Shown in pieces: positions 11,554 through 23,062 of a DNA stretch of 64,000 bases (within the stretch, counting starts at the first letter, position 1; each line of letters starts with the position of its first letter). Under the pieces are notes generated by a model. It searched no databases. It was given only the letters and a program-made list of their open reading frames with translations, and had not been told where the DNA came from. A program made the position numbers and the translations under genes. This DNA is from Saccharum officinarum (taxonomy: Eukaryota > Streptophyta > Magnoliopsida > Poales > Poaceae): contig CM036159.1 of assembly GCA_020631735.1 (NCBI GenBank), forward strand, positions 98,944,701 through 99,008,700. Direction: 5' to 3'.

Positions 11554-13963
11554 ATGGTTCGTTGCAAGAACGCTGGTGGGGCACCTAGTGACGGGGATGA
11601 CAGTCCCCCAAGGAGGACAGAGGTAGCTCGCGGGAAGCGAGTAAAGATTGCTGCCAAGAAAAGAAAGAGAACTCTTACAGAGGCAGAGGTAGCTCAGGCA
11701 GTTGCAGATGCAGCAGAGGCAGCTGAGAGAGGTGGCAGGAGCAGTGGTATTCACATTGGCGAGAGTCACTTTCATCTTGAAGGTCGACAACTCGGTACAG
11801 AGGCCACAAAGGAGACAGTGGATGCCCCTGTAGAGCAGCCCATAGAGGATCCAGAGGAGACTGAGGAGCAGACAGTTTAGACTCCACAACGTCGTCGCTC
11901 AGGACGTACGCGAGCTCAGGCCACTCCTAGGCCAGAGGGTCAACGTCATGGAGGTCGTCCACCTCCCAGGGTTAGAGGTCACCCCCCTGTTGAGCACTTT
12001 GACCTCAGGGGTACAACAGCCAGACAGGTATAGGCCCTCAGATTTGTTGAGGTCACTCGGTGGTTCCCACCTCAGTGGGATCCCCGGGCGTCAGAGGGTT
12101 TCTACACTCCTCTGCACGAGGACTTCTACAGGGCCTATGTCGACAGCGGGATTGCTTTCAGACCATAGAGAGTCTGTCGACTGGAGGCCTTAGTTGAGGT
12201 GGTTGGTGAGCAGCTTCGTCCGCATCTGTCCTTTTTGCCCGGACTATCAGATCTTCTTGGACGGACTGGAGCGTACTGCAGGACCTGGGTCAGAGAGTTT
12301 TACTCCTCACTATGGATTGACCCAGCACATCAGTTCATTCATTTTGCTTTCAGAGGCCGTGACCGTAGGTTATACAGCACCAGGGTATGGGAGATTCTCA
12401 GACTCCCTGCTTCAGAGACCAAGATCCATCAGCTGTGCTTCGGACAGACTGCTCCTCCGAGACGCCCTCACGGCGGGACAGTGCCACCTACAGACATGAT
12501 TCGACCCTATTTCCATGAGCCTTTTGGCGAGGGGTCTCGACGCACACCAGCCAGCCTAACACCCATAGCTAGAGCACTGGATGCTATAGTGAGGAGGACA
12601 CTTCTTCCGAGGCTTAGATACAGAGAGGGTCTGACTTGCATGCAGCTGTGGGTTGTACATCACCTCGTCTCACAGACCCCGTTTGACCTTTGGGATCTAA
12701 TGCTTTGTGAGATAGAGGATACCTTGGCAGAGGGCTTCAAGGGTCACAGGCAGCTACCATATGCTCACTGGATTTGCTTCATCATCTGGTCTGCCTGTGA
12801 GTTGCCTGCAGAGATTAGAGCTGAAATTTCTGATACCACCATAGCCTTCCCAGTGTATGATATCCGCCAGCTGTGGGCATAAGTGACCAGAGAGCAGGCA
12901 CCTGGCCTAGGACAGTGTCAGAGGCCAGAGGTACCGGAGACAGCTACTGAGCAGGACGAGACCGTTGAGGGTCTTGCCGAGGCAGAGCTCGCAGATCTAG
13001 ATACTTAGCCAGCTGATCAAGCCGAGGATGTGGCCACTGACAGCACAGATGAGGATTATCAGCCCATCCCCGGTACCGCTCTCCTCGGCCTCACGACCAT
13101 GAGGCCGGTGGCTCTGGCTCAGCCTCCCGCTCAGATCCAGCCATAGTGGCTATACTTGAGAGGTTGACCCAGACCCAGGAGAGACAGGAGATCTAGATGC
13201 AGCGACAACACATGACTCAGCTGCAGCGTTCGCATAGATTCAGGCTCGCCAGGATGAGCTTCAGAGGCAGTAGCTCGAGTTCCAGCGACAGCAGTTCGAG
13301 ATGCAGAGGCAGCAGGCAGCCACTCAGCAGCAATACCTAGAGCTCCTGCGCCATCTTGTCACTGTGGGAGTACCGCCACCACCGTCTGTCCTGACTCTAG
13401 CCTTACAGTCCAGTGGACCTCATAGTCAGGGGCAGCCGAGCTTTCAGTACACCTCTCCCCAGCAGCAGGTACCGCAGACATTTCAGTCTCCGAGCTACAC
13501 GCCTATCCAGATAGGATTCACTCCATCAGCTTAGCCGGGACCTCACCTACTTTCAGGCACTGTATTCCCTGACTTTAGTGCCACATATAGTGAGCTGACT
13601 GGACAGCCGACACCGTCGCACTCTACCTTTGTGACTACCTCAGACGTGTTGGCTTCAGAGACTGTTGCATTTCCAGTGATAAGGGCCGCCACTATAGACA
13701 CTCAGCCATCTTCAGTTGCATCTATAGATCCTCCCACTCTTGGTGTCTTTCAGGCTTAGGTGACAGTGACTGATCCTATAGTTGCTTCTACACCTTCAGT
13801 TGCTACACCTGCTCTACTGACCTAGACTGCTTCTCTATCACGTCTATCTATAGAGGGTCAGCCTGACAGTTCAGAGTCTGAGGAGGACACTTCGCAGTTC
13901 GTGATCACTCCGCGCTCCTCAGCACCCAACACGACAGCTTCTGTTCCCCCGTCAGGTCCTTAG
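11554..13963 (+). pseudogene. Env-like (third) gene of Sirevirus-like element, decayed
   Basis: An ATG at 11554 opens a basic N-terminal region (GKRVKIAAKKRKRTL). A globular segment follows from about 12199 to 12882 with many Trp/Phe residues (VREFYSSLWIDPAHQFIHF, LRYREGLTCMQLWVVHHL). After that come an acidic stretch, a Gln-rich coiled coil (13180-13350) and a Ser/Thr/Pro-rich tail. I find eleven in-frame stops (TAG at 11878, 12031, 12166, 13006, 13194, 13271, 13532, 13757, 13823 and 13961; TAA at 12880) and at least two frame changes. The place after pol is that of the Sirevirus env-like gene. The globular part resembles what I recall as the 'putative plant transposon protein' family. I see no clear signal peptide or transmembrane segment, so an envelope role is not supported by the sequence. 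Confidence 0.7.
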
Positions 13964-13986
13964 ATTAGTTTTTGGCGCTTGATGCC

Positions 13987-14002
13987 AAAGGGGGGGAGAG
14001 AG
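13987..14002 (+). other. Upstream polypurine tract
   Basis: A purine run with seven consecutive G residues lies about 380 bp before the 3' LTR. Several polypurine tracts near the 3' end are a described feature of Sireviruses. It overlaps the end of the env-like reading. Confidence 0.55.
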
Positions 14003-14364
14003 CGTAGATTCAGGAGGAGTGTTGATAGAGGGTTTCGTTCTTATGTGTGCCACTTCATGCATCATGTTTATTTTCTCGCCCTGCATTGTGTGACTATGAG
14101 TTTGTGAGACTATGTCTTTATATTTATGTCACTTAATGGTGTTTAGCTCATAAGGTTGTGCTTCCGTGCCTTACTCTGATTTCATATGAGCTATGTTTTT
14201 TGTGTACTAACTCTTCATGTTTTATCTTATGAGTACACTAAGTTGGCTTGGAACACATAAGCAATGACTAACCCCTTGTGCTTACAGCTTTATGCTTATG
14301 TGAACCAAGCATGATCGAAAACCTCAACTCATACCTTCTGAATCTAAGTGTTGTCATCAATCAC

Positions 14365-14378
14365 AAAAAGGGGGAGAT
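14365..14378 (+). other. Main polypurine tract
   Basis: AAAAAGGGGGAGAT abuts the start of the 3' LTR at 14379, the standard place for plus-strand priming. Confidence 0.85.
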
Positions 14379-15802
14379 TGAAAGCATCTAGGCCCCGGTG
14401 TTGGTTTCGGCAATTAATGACAACGCATTATTACCATGACTAACGTGTGTTTTGCAAAAATGTTGGTAAGTTAGATCATGGAGGTGATAACTGCTTTGGG
14501 CAATATGGTATTCATGTCCCTTGATGGAAATCGTTTCAGTTTTCAAAGGATCAACGACAAGATTAAGGACGGTTAGTTCCGGATGTAAGGTGTTGAGTTG
14601 CATCTGGAATAGTCGTTAGGATCTTTGTTTCTTCCTTTGACCGTACTATAAAGGGGGCATGAGCGAGTAGCTTGACCTAGGTGAGTCTTCTATTTAGGTG
14701 TGGTGCACACTTGTCAAACTTAGCACTAGTAGCTCTAGAAAAGCTCAGAGTTCAGTTGGAAGCAACTTGGTTCAAGTTGCGATGCGTTTAGAAGACGTTT
14801 GAGCAGTTTACCAGTGACCGGACGCCGGGTCAGTACTAACAAGACAATGCAGGTTTAACTGATCGACTGGACGTGGTCCTTGAGAGGACCGACGCGGTGG
14901 TCAGTCTAACTGTGTTCCAGAGGGTAAACAGTTAATCAGACACGATTGTGAAGTGATCGGTGCGTCCGGTCACGTTCCAGTAAGGTCCCGAGCTGACCTG
15001 ACGTGTCCGGTCAGCTATGATCAGACGCGGTTTTGCGTCAGGTCATTTTCCAGTAAAGCTCTTGCATGATCGACGCGTCCGGTCATCTCTGATCGGCGCG
15101 TCCGGTATCTCAGATCGGCGTGACCGCGTCATTCAGCGTAACTCTCGGTTTTCGACCGTTACACTTGACCGGCGCGTCCGGTCATGTCGACCGGCGCGTC
15201 CGGTCAGTGCGTGTTTTTGCTGATTCGACAGATACGGTTGGATTTGTCTGAGGGTGTATAAATACATCCCCTCCACCTCTTTTAGAGGTCTCTGCTCATT
15301 TGTTCAGCTGAGAAACACTTTGAGTGCAAGGGAGTGCAAGAGCCCTAGTGAGGATAGTGATTTGAGAATCAAAGTTTGAGAATCCTCTCTAGTGACAAGA
15401 GTGTAGCAAGTGTGCATCATCTTCTCATTAGGCTTGTTGTGGTCAAGTGAGAGTTCTAGCTTGTTACTCTTGGTGATCGCATCACCTAGACAGTTTGGTG
15501 GTGATTGGGAGTTTGGTGATCATCCGACGAGATTGTGGGTGACTCAACTCAGTTGTGAGCGGTTTGGGTGATTCGTCGCGACGGATAGTGTCGAAGAATC
15601 AAACCATAGAGAGCACTTGAATCCTTGCGCGGATCAGGGAGCACACCCTTGCGCGGGTGCTCCAACGAGGACTAGTGGGAGTGGCGACTCTCCGATACCT
15701 CGGTAAACATCGCCGTGTTCCTAACCCTTACTTTCAAGCATTTACTTTTGTACATTACTTTCATTGCTTGTTTACTTCCTAGAATTGCCATGCTAGTCTA
15801 GG
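14379..15802 (+). repeat. 3' LTR of Sirevirus-like element (truncated by gap)
   Basis: It aligns throughout with 2651-4245 and should extend about 170 bp further. Compared with the 5' copy it has a large excess of single-base losses and small deletions, increasing toward the gap. This looks more like contig-end consensus error than biology. Confidence 0.9.
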
Positions 15803-15902
15803 NNNNNNNNNNNNNNNNNNNNNNNNNNNNNNNNNNNNNNNNNNNNNNNNNNNNNNNNNNNNNNNNNNNNNNNNNNNNNNNNNNNNNNNNNNNNNNNNNN
15901 NN
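15803..15902. other. Assembly gap (100 N)
   Basis: Exactly 100 N separate a Sirevirus LTR from the middle of a chromovirus LTR. If both LTRs are full length, at least about 170 bp plus about 3.3 kb are missing, so the N count is a placeholder and not a size. Confidence 0.99.
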
Positions 15903-16875
15903 TTTCCAATGTATGAAATCTTCAGAATTTCAATCTCTACAAGTTTGTATTGAACACTTTTTCAAATTATCACTGGATTTTGAAATTTGAGTTTAAATTC
16001 GAAAGGGGACACATTTTCAGATTTGGTAATTTAGAAATTACTTTTGATTTTATATTGAAACTTCAAAATCTCCAAACATCAAAGTTGTATATCTTGACTA
16101 TACCTACAACTTTCTGTTCAAAACTTTTTTCAAATTCTGCCTCCATTTTGAAATCTTAGTTTGGGGACAAAAATGAATTAAATCTGAAATTTGTTTATTT
16201 TCAAAATTGCTCCACATTTTTACACTAAAACTTTGAAAACTCAAAACACCAAAGTTGTAGCCCTTGAAAAGTTCTACAAACTTGGTTTTGAACTTTTTCC
16301 CAAATTTTGCTTAGATTTTGAATTATTTCAAAAGGGGTAAAACAGGGTTTTGAAATTTAGGGTTTTCGGAGGAATTTAAATTGGAATTTGTTGCTACTTG
16401 ATTTGTGATTACTTAGTGATCAAAACCTCACCCAAGGCATCATTTGGACCAACATGACATGGTTGACCAAATGCCACTCTTGGTTGACCAATTAGCTTTT
16501 GAAATTCTTTTACATTTTCCCCAATTTTGAATTTGAATTCGAATCGGAAAACTCGTGACAAGTTTTGGGACTCCAATTCAAACTCAAATTTGGAGCTTCA
16601 TTTTAGATGTTGTACTTGAGCTCATACCCTACACTTGACACTAGTGTGCAACACAGTCGCACACCTCAAATTACGCAGGGCATGGACTAAGCATTTGCGG
16701 TGGCATTCGAAATTAGGGTTTTCGGTTCGGAGCACACCACTGAGAAACACATTCAACCTAGATAAGTAAACTTGTTTTAGTTGATGCATAACAAAGTTAA
16801 CCTAACAGGGATGCTTTGCAATGCATTATGATGACATGGCAGATTAATTAGCACTATAACACCCGGGGTGTTACA
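15903..16875 (-). repeat. 3' LTR of Tekay-1 (partial)
   Basis: It is nearly identical to 25889-26864 and ends GGTGTTACA at 16875. The outer part of the LTR is missing in the assembly gap. As with the Sirevirus copy on the other side, the side near the gap shows many one-base losses. Confidence 0.9.
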
Positions 16876-16890
16876 GCCCTTCCCCCTTAA
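16876..16890 (-). other. Polypurine tract of Tekay-1
   Basis: On the minus strand the purine-rich run TTAAGGGGGAAGGGC directly precedes the LTR start TGTAACACC. Confidence 0.8.
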
Positions 16891-17029
16891 AGAAATCTCG
16901 TCCCGAGATTTAAAGCCTTGAGTTAAGTAATGGAAAAGGAAACGTGTCAAGCAAACACGTCCAAGACTTGTCTACAAAACAGGTAGGGGTTTTCTGCATT
17001 ACAAAGATTTTAAAAGGATAGGTTACAGT

Positions 17030-18320
17030 TTAAAGAAGAAATTGCAACCTAGATAGAAGCAAAGAACTCCGGAAATTCTCCAACAGATAATCTTCCGATT
17101 CCCAGGTGGCTTCCTCTTCTGAATGTTGATTCCATTGTATTCTGTACCATTTAGTTGTTCTACTTCGGGTAACACGATCTTTTTGATCCAAAACTCGGAC
17201 AGGATGTTCAGAATATGTCAAATCCAGTTCAAGTTCAACTCCCTCAACATCAACCACTTGATCATGTACTTGTAGACACTTCTTCATTTGTGATACATAA
17301 ATACATTGTGCACGGCTGACAGTTGTTCAGGCAACTTTAACTTATATGCCACCTTTCCACATTGTTGAATGATTTGAAAAGGACCAATATAACGTGGTGC
17401 GAGTTTGCCTTTGACTCCAAATCTGCTAACTCCTTTCATGGGTGATACTTTTAGATAAACATAATCCCCTACTTGGAATACCAAAGGTCTACGCCTTTTA
17501 TCAGCATAACTCTTTTGCCTGGACTGAGCCACTTTCAAATTATTCTGGATCTGCCTAACTTTTTCTTCTGTTTGTTTCACAAGATCAACACCGAAAAACC
17601 ATCTTTCTCCCGGTTCTGACCAATTCAATGGAGTTCTGCACCTGCGGCCATACAATGCCTCAAACGGTGCCATTTTGATACTCTCTTGATAACTATTATT
17701 ATAGGAGAATTCTGCTAAAGGTAACCACTCGTCCAAGTGTCTGAATAATTAAGTGCACATGACCTTAACATGTCTTCTAGAATTTGATTGACCCTTTCAG
17801 TCTGACCACTTGTTTGTGGATGATAAGCGGTACTATGCAAAAGTTTTGTACCCAGGGACTCATGTAGGTGTCTCCAAAATTTGTTGACAAACTGCGTACC
17901 TCTATCAGATACAATGGTCCTTGGTACCCCATGAAGACTCAGGATTCGTGCAATATATATTCTTGCATAAGTTATAGCAGAATAGTCCACCTTAACTGGA
18001 ATAAAATGAGATGACTTTGTCAGTCGGTCCACAATGACCCAAATTGAATCAAAGCCTCTTGAGGTCTTGGGTAACCCAGTAATGAAATCCATACTGATAT
18101 CTTCCCATTTCCAGGATGGAATGGGCAAGGGTTGTAACATTCCTGCCGACTTCAGGTGTACTGCCTTCACTTTACAACAAGTGTCACATCTGGCAACATA
18201 CTTGGCGATCTCAATTTTCATTTTGGTCCACCAGAATCTCTGTTTCAAATCTTGATACATCTTATTACTCCCTGGATGAATAGAAAACCTTGTACTATGT
18301 TGTACTATGTGCTTCATCAA
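17030..18320 (-). pseudogene. Tekay-1 integrase with C-terminal chromodomain, frameshifted
   Basis: The integrase zinc region ends with CDTCC near 18180. The catalytic core shows Asp in SMDFITGLP, Asp in VSDRGTQF and Glu in GQTERVNQILEDML. The C-terminal part contains VGDYVYLKVSP. A chromodomain follows at about 17050-17230 (VRVLDQKDR, then YRIQWNQHSEEEATWESEDYL). Three breaks shift the frame: an exact 10-bp tandem duplication at 18291-18310, a one-base loss near 17730 and a one-base loss near 17300. In chromoviruses this protein inserts the cDNA and the chromodomain guides it to chromatin, often by reading methylated histone H3. Confidence 0.9.
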
Positions 18321-20100
18321 GAATGAGCTGACGTAACTCTGGAACCTTTGGGACCACTAGTCGGTTCTTAAACCATAACACATCTGCATCATCAATACTG
18401 AAATCTGTCTGTTGACCAGTTCTAACTTTTTCTTTGATGTGAGCTACTCCAGAATTCTTTCTCTGAGCAGACACAATCTGATCTTTGATTGTTGATTCTA
18501 CTGTGACATTAGTCAACTGACCTTGTTGAACTATTTCAATATTCAACTTTTCTAATTCATAACATAAACTGTAATCCATTGGCTTCACAGTCATGCAATT
18601 GCAATGATTCTTTCTACTAAGTGCATCAGCAACAATATTCGCTTTTCTAGGGTGATAGTGCACTTCTAAATCATAATCCTTTATTAACTCAAGCCATCTT
18701 CTTTGCCTCATATTCAATTCTGACTGAGTAAAGATATACTTTAAGCTCTTGTGATCTGTATACATGTGGAAAGTATTACCTAACAAGTAATGACACTAGA
18801 TTTTCAATGCATGAACCACAGCTGCTAGTTCAAGATCATGTGTCGGATAATGTTCTTCATGGCGCTTCAACTGTCTCGAGGCATAAGCAATGACTCTGCC
18901 TTCTTGCATCAATACACAACCAAGGCCAATACCCGAGGCATCACAATAAACATTAAATGGCTTTTCTATATCTGGCTGTGCCAAAACTGGAGCAGTTGTC
19001 AATGACTTCTTTAAAATTCTAAAAGCTTTCTCACATTATAGAGACCATATGAACTTAGTTTGATTCTTCAATAACTCTGTGATTGGCTTGGCTACCTTTG
19101 AAAAGTCAGGTATGAATCGACGGTAATAACCCGCTATTCCCAGAAAACTTCGGACTTCATGAACTGAAATGGGTGGTTTTCAATTCAGAATATCTTCCAC
19201 CTTGCTAGGATCTACTGCTACTCCTTCGGCTGACAACACATGTCCTAAGAATTGCACTTCTCTTAACCAAAACTCACATTTACTGAACTTGGCATACAGT
19301 TGATGATCTCTTAGACGAGTCAGAACAACTCTGAGATGCTCAACATGCTCTTCTTCACTTTTGGAGTATACCATAATATCATCAATAAAAACAACCACAA
19401 ACTTGTCAAGTTCCGGCATGAAAACTGAGTTCATCAGATACATGAAATGTGCCGGTGCATTAGTGAGACCAAAAGACATAACTAGGTACTCATATAGTCC
19501 ATATCTGGTGGTGAATGCAGTCTTTGGGATATCTTCAGGTTGAATCTTGATTTGATGGTACCCTGATCGAAGATCGATCTTTGAAAATACCTTTGCCCCC
19601 GCAAGCTGATCAAAGAGTAGATCAATGCGAGGCAATGGATATTTATTCTTAATGGTTACTTCATTCAATGGTCGATAATCAACACACATCCTTAAAGTCT
19701 GATCTTTCTTCTTAACAAAAAGAGCTGGACATCCCCATGGTGAGGAACTGGGTCTGATAAAACCTTTGTCATGTAACTCTTGCAATTGATCCTTAAGTTC
19801 TGCTAACTCATTGGGTGGCATTCTGTAAGCTCTCCGGGATATTGGGGCAGTACCCGGTTTTAAATCAATCACAAACTCTACATCTCTGTCTGGTGGCAGA
19901 CCTGGTAGATCATCTGGAAACACAACTGGAAATTCACAGACTACCGGTATATCACAAATCTCCTGTACTGACGTTGCACATAACCTTTCAATTGTTCTCT
20001 TTGAGATAGGAAGTTGGATAAGAAGATGAGATTTATTATCTGGCAGGTTCAACCTTATAGTTCTGTGCAGTGCATCTATAAGGGCTCTTCTTTGGTACAT
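18295..20100 (-). pseudogene. Tekay-1 reverse transcriptase and RNase H, with stops
   Basis: Reverse transcriptase runs from about 19900 to 19180, with [33 protein letters not shown] and the intact active-site motif FIDDIMVYS. RNase H covers about 18990-18600, with the catalytic acidic residues visible in [23 protein letters not shown] and VADALSR. In-frame stops interrupt it at 20101 (TAG, before the first Met), 19180 (TGA), 19036 (TAA) and 18796 (TAG). The frame is the same as gag, as expected for a fused gag-pol ORF. Confidence 0.9.
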
Positions 20101-20136
20101 CTAATTCATACCCAGGATTACATCTATATCCTGTTT

Positions 20137-21531
20137 CTATAATATTATCATTGAGGTAGGGAATATATGCCCACCTAACTCTATAGGTACGTCACGTACA
20201 ATCTCCTTAGTACACAGTCGTCCCTCGGGCGACTGGATAAAGAAATCTTCTTGTGTTCCCATAATTGGAATGTCATGCTTAACAACAAAGGTGCGATTTA
20301 TGAATGTATGTGATGCACCTGAATCAAATAATAGTACTGCTGGATGATTAGCAACAGGGAACATACCCATCATAACAGGTTCTCCCTCTGGGATTGCACT
20401 TGCTTGAGTGTAGAACACACGTCCGGTCTTCTTCTTCTCACCCTTACCCTTCTGAACATTCAGATTATTGTTCTTGCTCTGAGATTGTTGCTGTTGTGGC
20501 ACGAGAGCTCTGGGATAATTGGGATTGTACTGCCTTGGATACGGGTAGTCCTTAGAAAAGTGGCCTGGCTTTCCACAATTGTAACAGGAAAAGTTATGGG
20601 TTACTGGAGTTTGGTTTCGAATACCAGGGGCATTCGGCTACTGTGGATATTGCGGGATTGCGGCAGGACGGAAAAACATCTACGGCTGAGCTTGGTATTG
20701 CGGTGGACGATAAGTTGGGCAGAAATGATTCTGAGGGTGATAAACAAACTTCTGGCGCTTCTTAATGCCGCCAGACGGGCTAGAAAACACTGGCTTCTTT
20801 TTCTTTGACTCTTTGTGCAGTCGGGACTTCTCTTCTGACGCAATAGCCACATTGACTATCTCATGGTAAGTGGCATTATAGCAGGTGACCAATGCTTCCT
20901 GGATTCTGGTACTCAAACCTCTCATGAAACAACTCTTCTTCTTTGCATCGGTGTTCACATATTCCGCTGCATACTGGGACAGATGATTGAATTTGCCCAC
21001 ATACTGCAGAACTGTCTGGTTCCCTTGCTTCAGCGAGAGAAACTCTTCTAGTTTCATGGCCATGACACCATCTGGGATATAATGTGCTCTGAAGGCTTCA
21101 CGAAACTCCTGCCAAGTGACACGGTGGCCAGCAGGTCGTGCGGCGACCAGATTCGCCCACCACGTCCCTGTGGCACCTCTGAGTTGTTGTGCTGCAAACA
21201 TAGGCTTCTGATGCTCCGTGCACTGTAAAAGTTCAAATTTCTGCTCCATGGTACGAAGCCAGTCATCCGCCTCTAGCGGCTCATCTGCCTTTGAGAACAC
21301 TGGTGGACGGGTATCGGTGAAATCCACATAAGTGGTTTCCCCTCCATTGTTACGGCCTCGATGACCCTGGTTTCCATTCTGATTCTGATTCTGATTCTGA
21401 GCCAACAAGGTAGTAGCATTAACCAGTGCGGCAATAGCTTCTGCCAAGGTGGGTGGAAACGGTGAGGGATTCGGAGTATTATCCCCTTCCTAGGAAGTTC
21501 CAGTACCGTCCATCTGTTGTACACAAACCAT
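20137..21531 (-). pseudogene. Tekay-1 gag and protease, with stops
   Basis: The gag ATG is at 21531 (an alternative Met lies seven codons in). The gag core (ADDWLRTMEQKFELLQ, TWWANLV, YVNTDAKKKSCFMRGL) spans about 21300-20850. One zinc knuckle near 20590-20550 reads CYNCGKPGHFSKDY, so the fourth metal ligand is Tyr where Tekay-2 keeps Cys. The protease motif LLFDSGASHTF lies near 20320. In-frame TAG stops occur at 21490, 20680, 20638 and 20137. The gag product would assemble the particle and the protease would process it, but this copy cannot make an intact polyprotein. Confidence 0.88.
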
Positions 21532-21705
21532 GTTTATTTACATCGCTTTATTGAATTAAAAAGCAGTTAGTACAGTACTTGTATACACACACAAACTTAT
21601 CTTACATTATTTCATTACAAACTTGCTCACAAGCAAGAAACTACCCACTAAGGTTCTAGAAAGCAGGAAAGACTACTATATTACATAGCCATCCATGTCG
21701 ACCCT

Positions 21706-22221
21706 TCACTCCTCATCCTCATCACTGATCATGATCACTTCATCCTCAACCTCTGGCGCACTTGCACTAGTGACATGACTTGCATCATCCCCACTTTCCA
21801 GCATGGGTTCATCTTCTTCCGGATCTTCTTCATTGTCCTCTCCACCAGGAACAACCACGGCACCGACATCATCTTCTACTGTCTGGGGCTGATGATTGGG
21901 ATTCATCAGATCATGTAGCCTATGGACCTCCTCATGCAGAACTGTGTTATACTGCTCTAGGTGTGTCGCATAAAGCTCCAATTCATGAACACGAGCCCTG
22001 GCTTCTATCTCCTTTTCCAGAGACTCATTCTGGAACTATTTCCAAAAACGCATGTTGCACTTCAGTCGCTCCACTTCTGATGTAAGCCTTGCAACCTCTG
22101 ATTCCAAATCCGGATTCGAATTGCGGCTACTGCTTGCTCCATCAACTCTGGTGGCCAACTGATGACGAGGCACTCCTTGCGGACCCATTTTCTTGCGAGG
22201 AGTCGTCTTCACACGTGCCAT
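21706..22221 (-). pseudogene. Tekay-1 ORF0: diverged histone H3-tail-like start, coiled coil, acidic tail
   Basis: The ORF starts with ATG at 22221 and spans 171 codons, with one in-frame TAG at 22036-22038 (codon 62). The first 25 residues begin MARVKTTPRKKMG and end PRHQLATR. Aligned to the H3 tail with one extra residue, they keep A1, R2, K4, T6, R8, K9, G12, P16, R17, Q19, L20, A21 and T22. Residues 36-110 form heptad-like helices (LESEVARLTSEVERLK), ending in QYNTVLHEEVHRLHDL. The tail is strongly acidic (DNEEDPEEDEP, ISDEDEE). The intron acceptor TTGCTTTAG lies two bases before the ATG. Tekay-2 carries a longer relative in the same place, and the shared C-terminal pattern YNxxLHEExHxL shows homology. 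The histone-like start could be chance or decay when seen alone. Function is unknown. Confidence 0.7.
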
Positions 22222-22590
22222 CCTAAAGCAAGATAGAATTAGGACGATGAGAACAGATAGGGGGATCTGAAGGTTAGCATGAATATGATTGAACCTTACT
22301 TAACCCAAACCACTTTAAAAGGGAAGGTAACTTAAGCAGGTTAATTAAACATGATGCATGCACCGTACTTATGATCTAACAGAAAGATTTAAGTAACACA
22401 TGCAATCTTTATAACATAGGGCACTATACATGATACTTCACTACGAAGCTTTCAAATATGAGCTACGGAAACTATAGAATAGATTAAGATAAGCAAAAGC
22501 AATTTGGACCAAAATATCAATATTAAGTTTATTTGACCCAAAACATTTTGAAGTTTTGCAAAGTAATACTATAATAACTCGAGTGATTAT

Positions 22591-22602
22591 GCTCTGGTAC
22601 CA
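22591..22602 (-). other. Primer binding site of Tekay-1
   Basis: On the minus strand it reads TGGTACCAGAGC, one base different from the initiator tRNA-Met complement. It lies two bases inside the LTR boundary at 22605. Confidence 0.85.
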
Positions 22603-23030
22603 GCTGTCACAGAACCTCCTAATTATAATGGCCCACAAGTACCCGTCATTGCCATAATGACCTCTGACGTCCGTACTTATGTTCACCATAACTTAAAAGG
22701 CTTGCTTTCCTCCGAACAGGATCCAATCACAGGAGTATTGCAATATTACAACAGTTTATTCAAAATATTCAACAGAGTAAAATAGCGGAAGTCTTACAAT
22801 AATATAGGTTATAAACCAGTTTTCAAACTTTAAACCTTATGTAACATTATTACAAACCAGTAGTAGAGAAGTATCGGTAGTAACTTTATTACAGCACACA
22901 AGCGAGATGCCTTGCCCAAAGGCCACACACTCTACTCGTCGTCACTGTCTTCAACCATGACGGTCATGCAACAAGGCTCGAAGCAGACTTGTTCATGAAC
23001 CACACCTGCAACAAGGGGTTCAACAAACCC

Positions 23031-23062
23031 TGAGTACGAGAGTACTCAACAAGACTTACCCG
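23031..23062 (-). promoter_or_regulatory. Conserved U5 hairpin (23031-23048) and splice donor (23059)
   Basis: TGAGTAC and GTACTCA form a perfect 7-bp stem around a 4-nt loop. Ten bases upstream on the minus strand is CGGGTAAGT, a strong 5' splice site whose intron would start at 23059. The same hairpin and donor occur in Tekay-2 although the surrounding LTRs differ. An intron from 23059 to 22223 would remove the primer site and place ORF0 first on the mRNA. Confidence 0.55.

Larger units (their letters stand above)
2651..15802 (+). mobile_element. Sirevirus-like Ty1/copia retrotransposon (3' end lost in gap)
   Basis: Two direct LTR copies start at 2651 and 14379 with the same TGAAAGCATC end. 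Between them lie a tRNA-Met primer site, gag, a pol in copia order (protease, integrase, reverse transcriptase, RNase H), a 1.7-kb spacer, an env-like gene and polypurine tracts. Known Sirevirus traits seen here are the large gag with zinc knuckles, the extra gene after pol, more than one polypurine tract, and GC-rich palindromic motifs in the LTR. The element is inserted in the decayed gypsy remnant directly after 2650. The right end, and therefore the target site duplication, is hidden by the N gap. All genes are broken, so the copy is not autonomous. Confidence 0.9.

Noticed and set aside
11554..13963. A true viral envelope gene in the Sirevirus-like element
   Set aside because: I see no clear signal peptide or transmembrane segment, and the reading is full of stops. 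Env-like is kept only as a positional name.
2651..15802. Dating the Sirevirus insertion from LTR divergence
   Set aside because: The 3' LTR is truncated and carries what look like assembly indels, so any age would be misleading.
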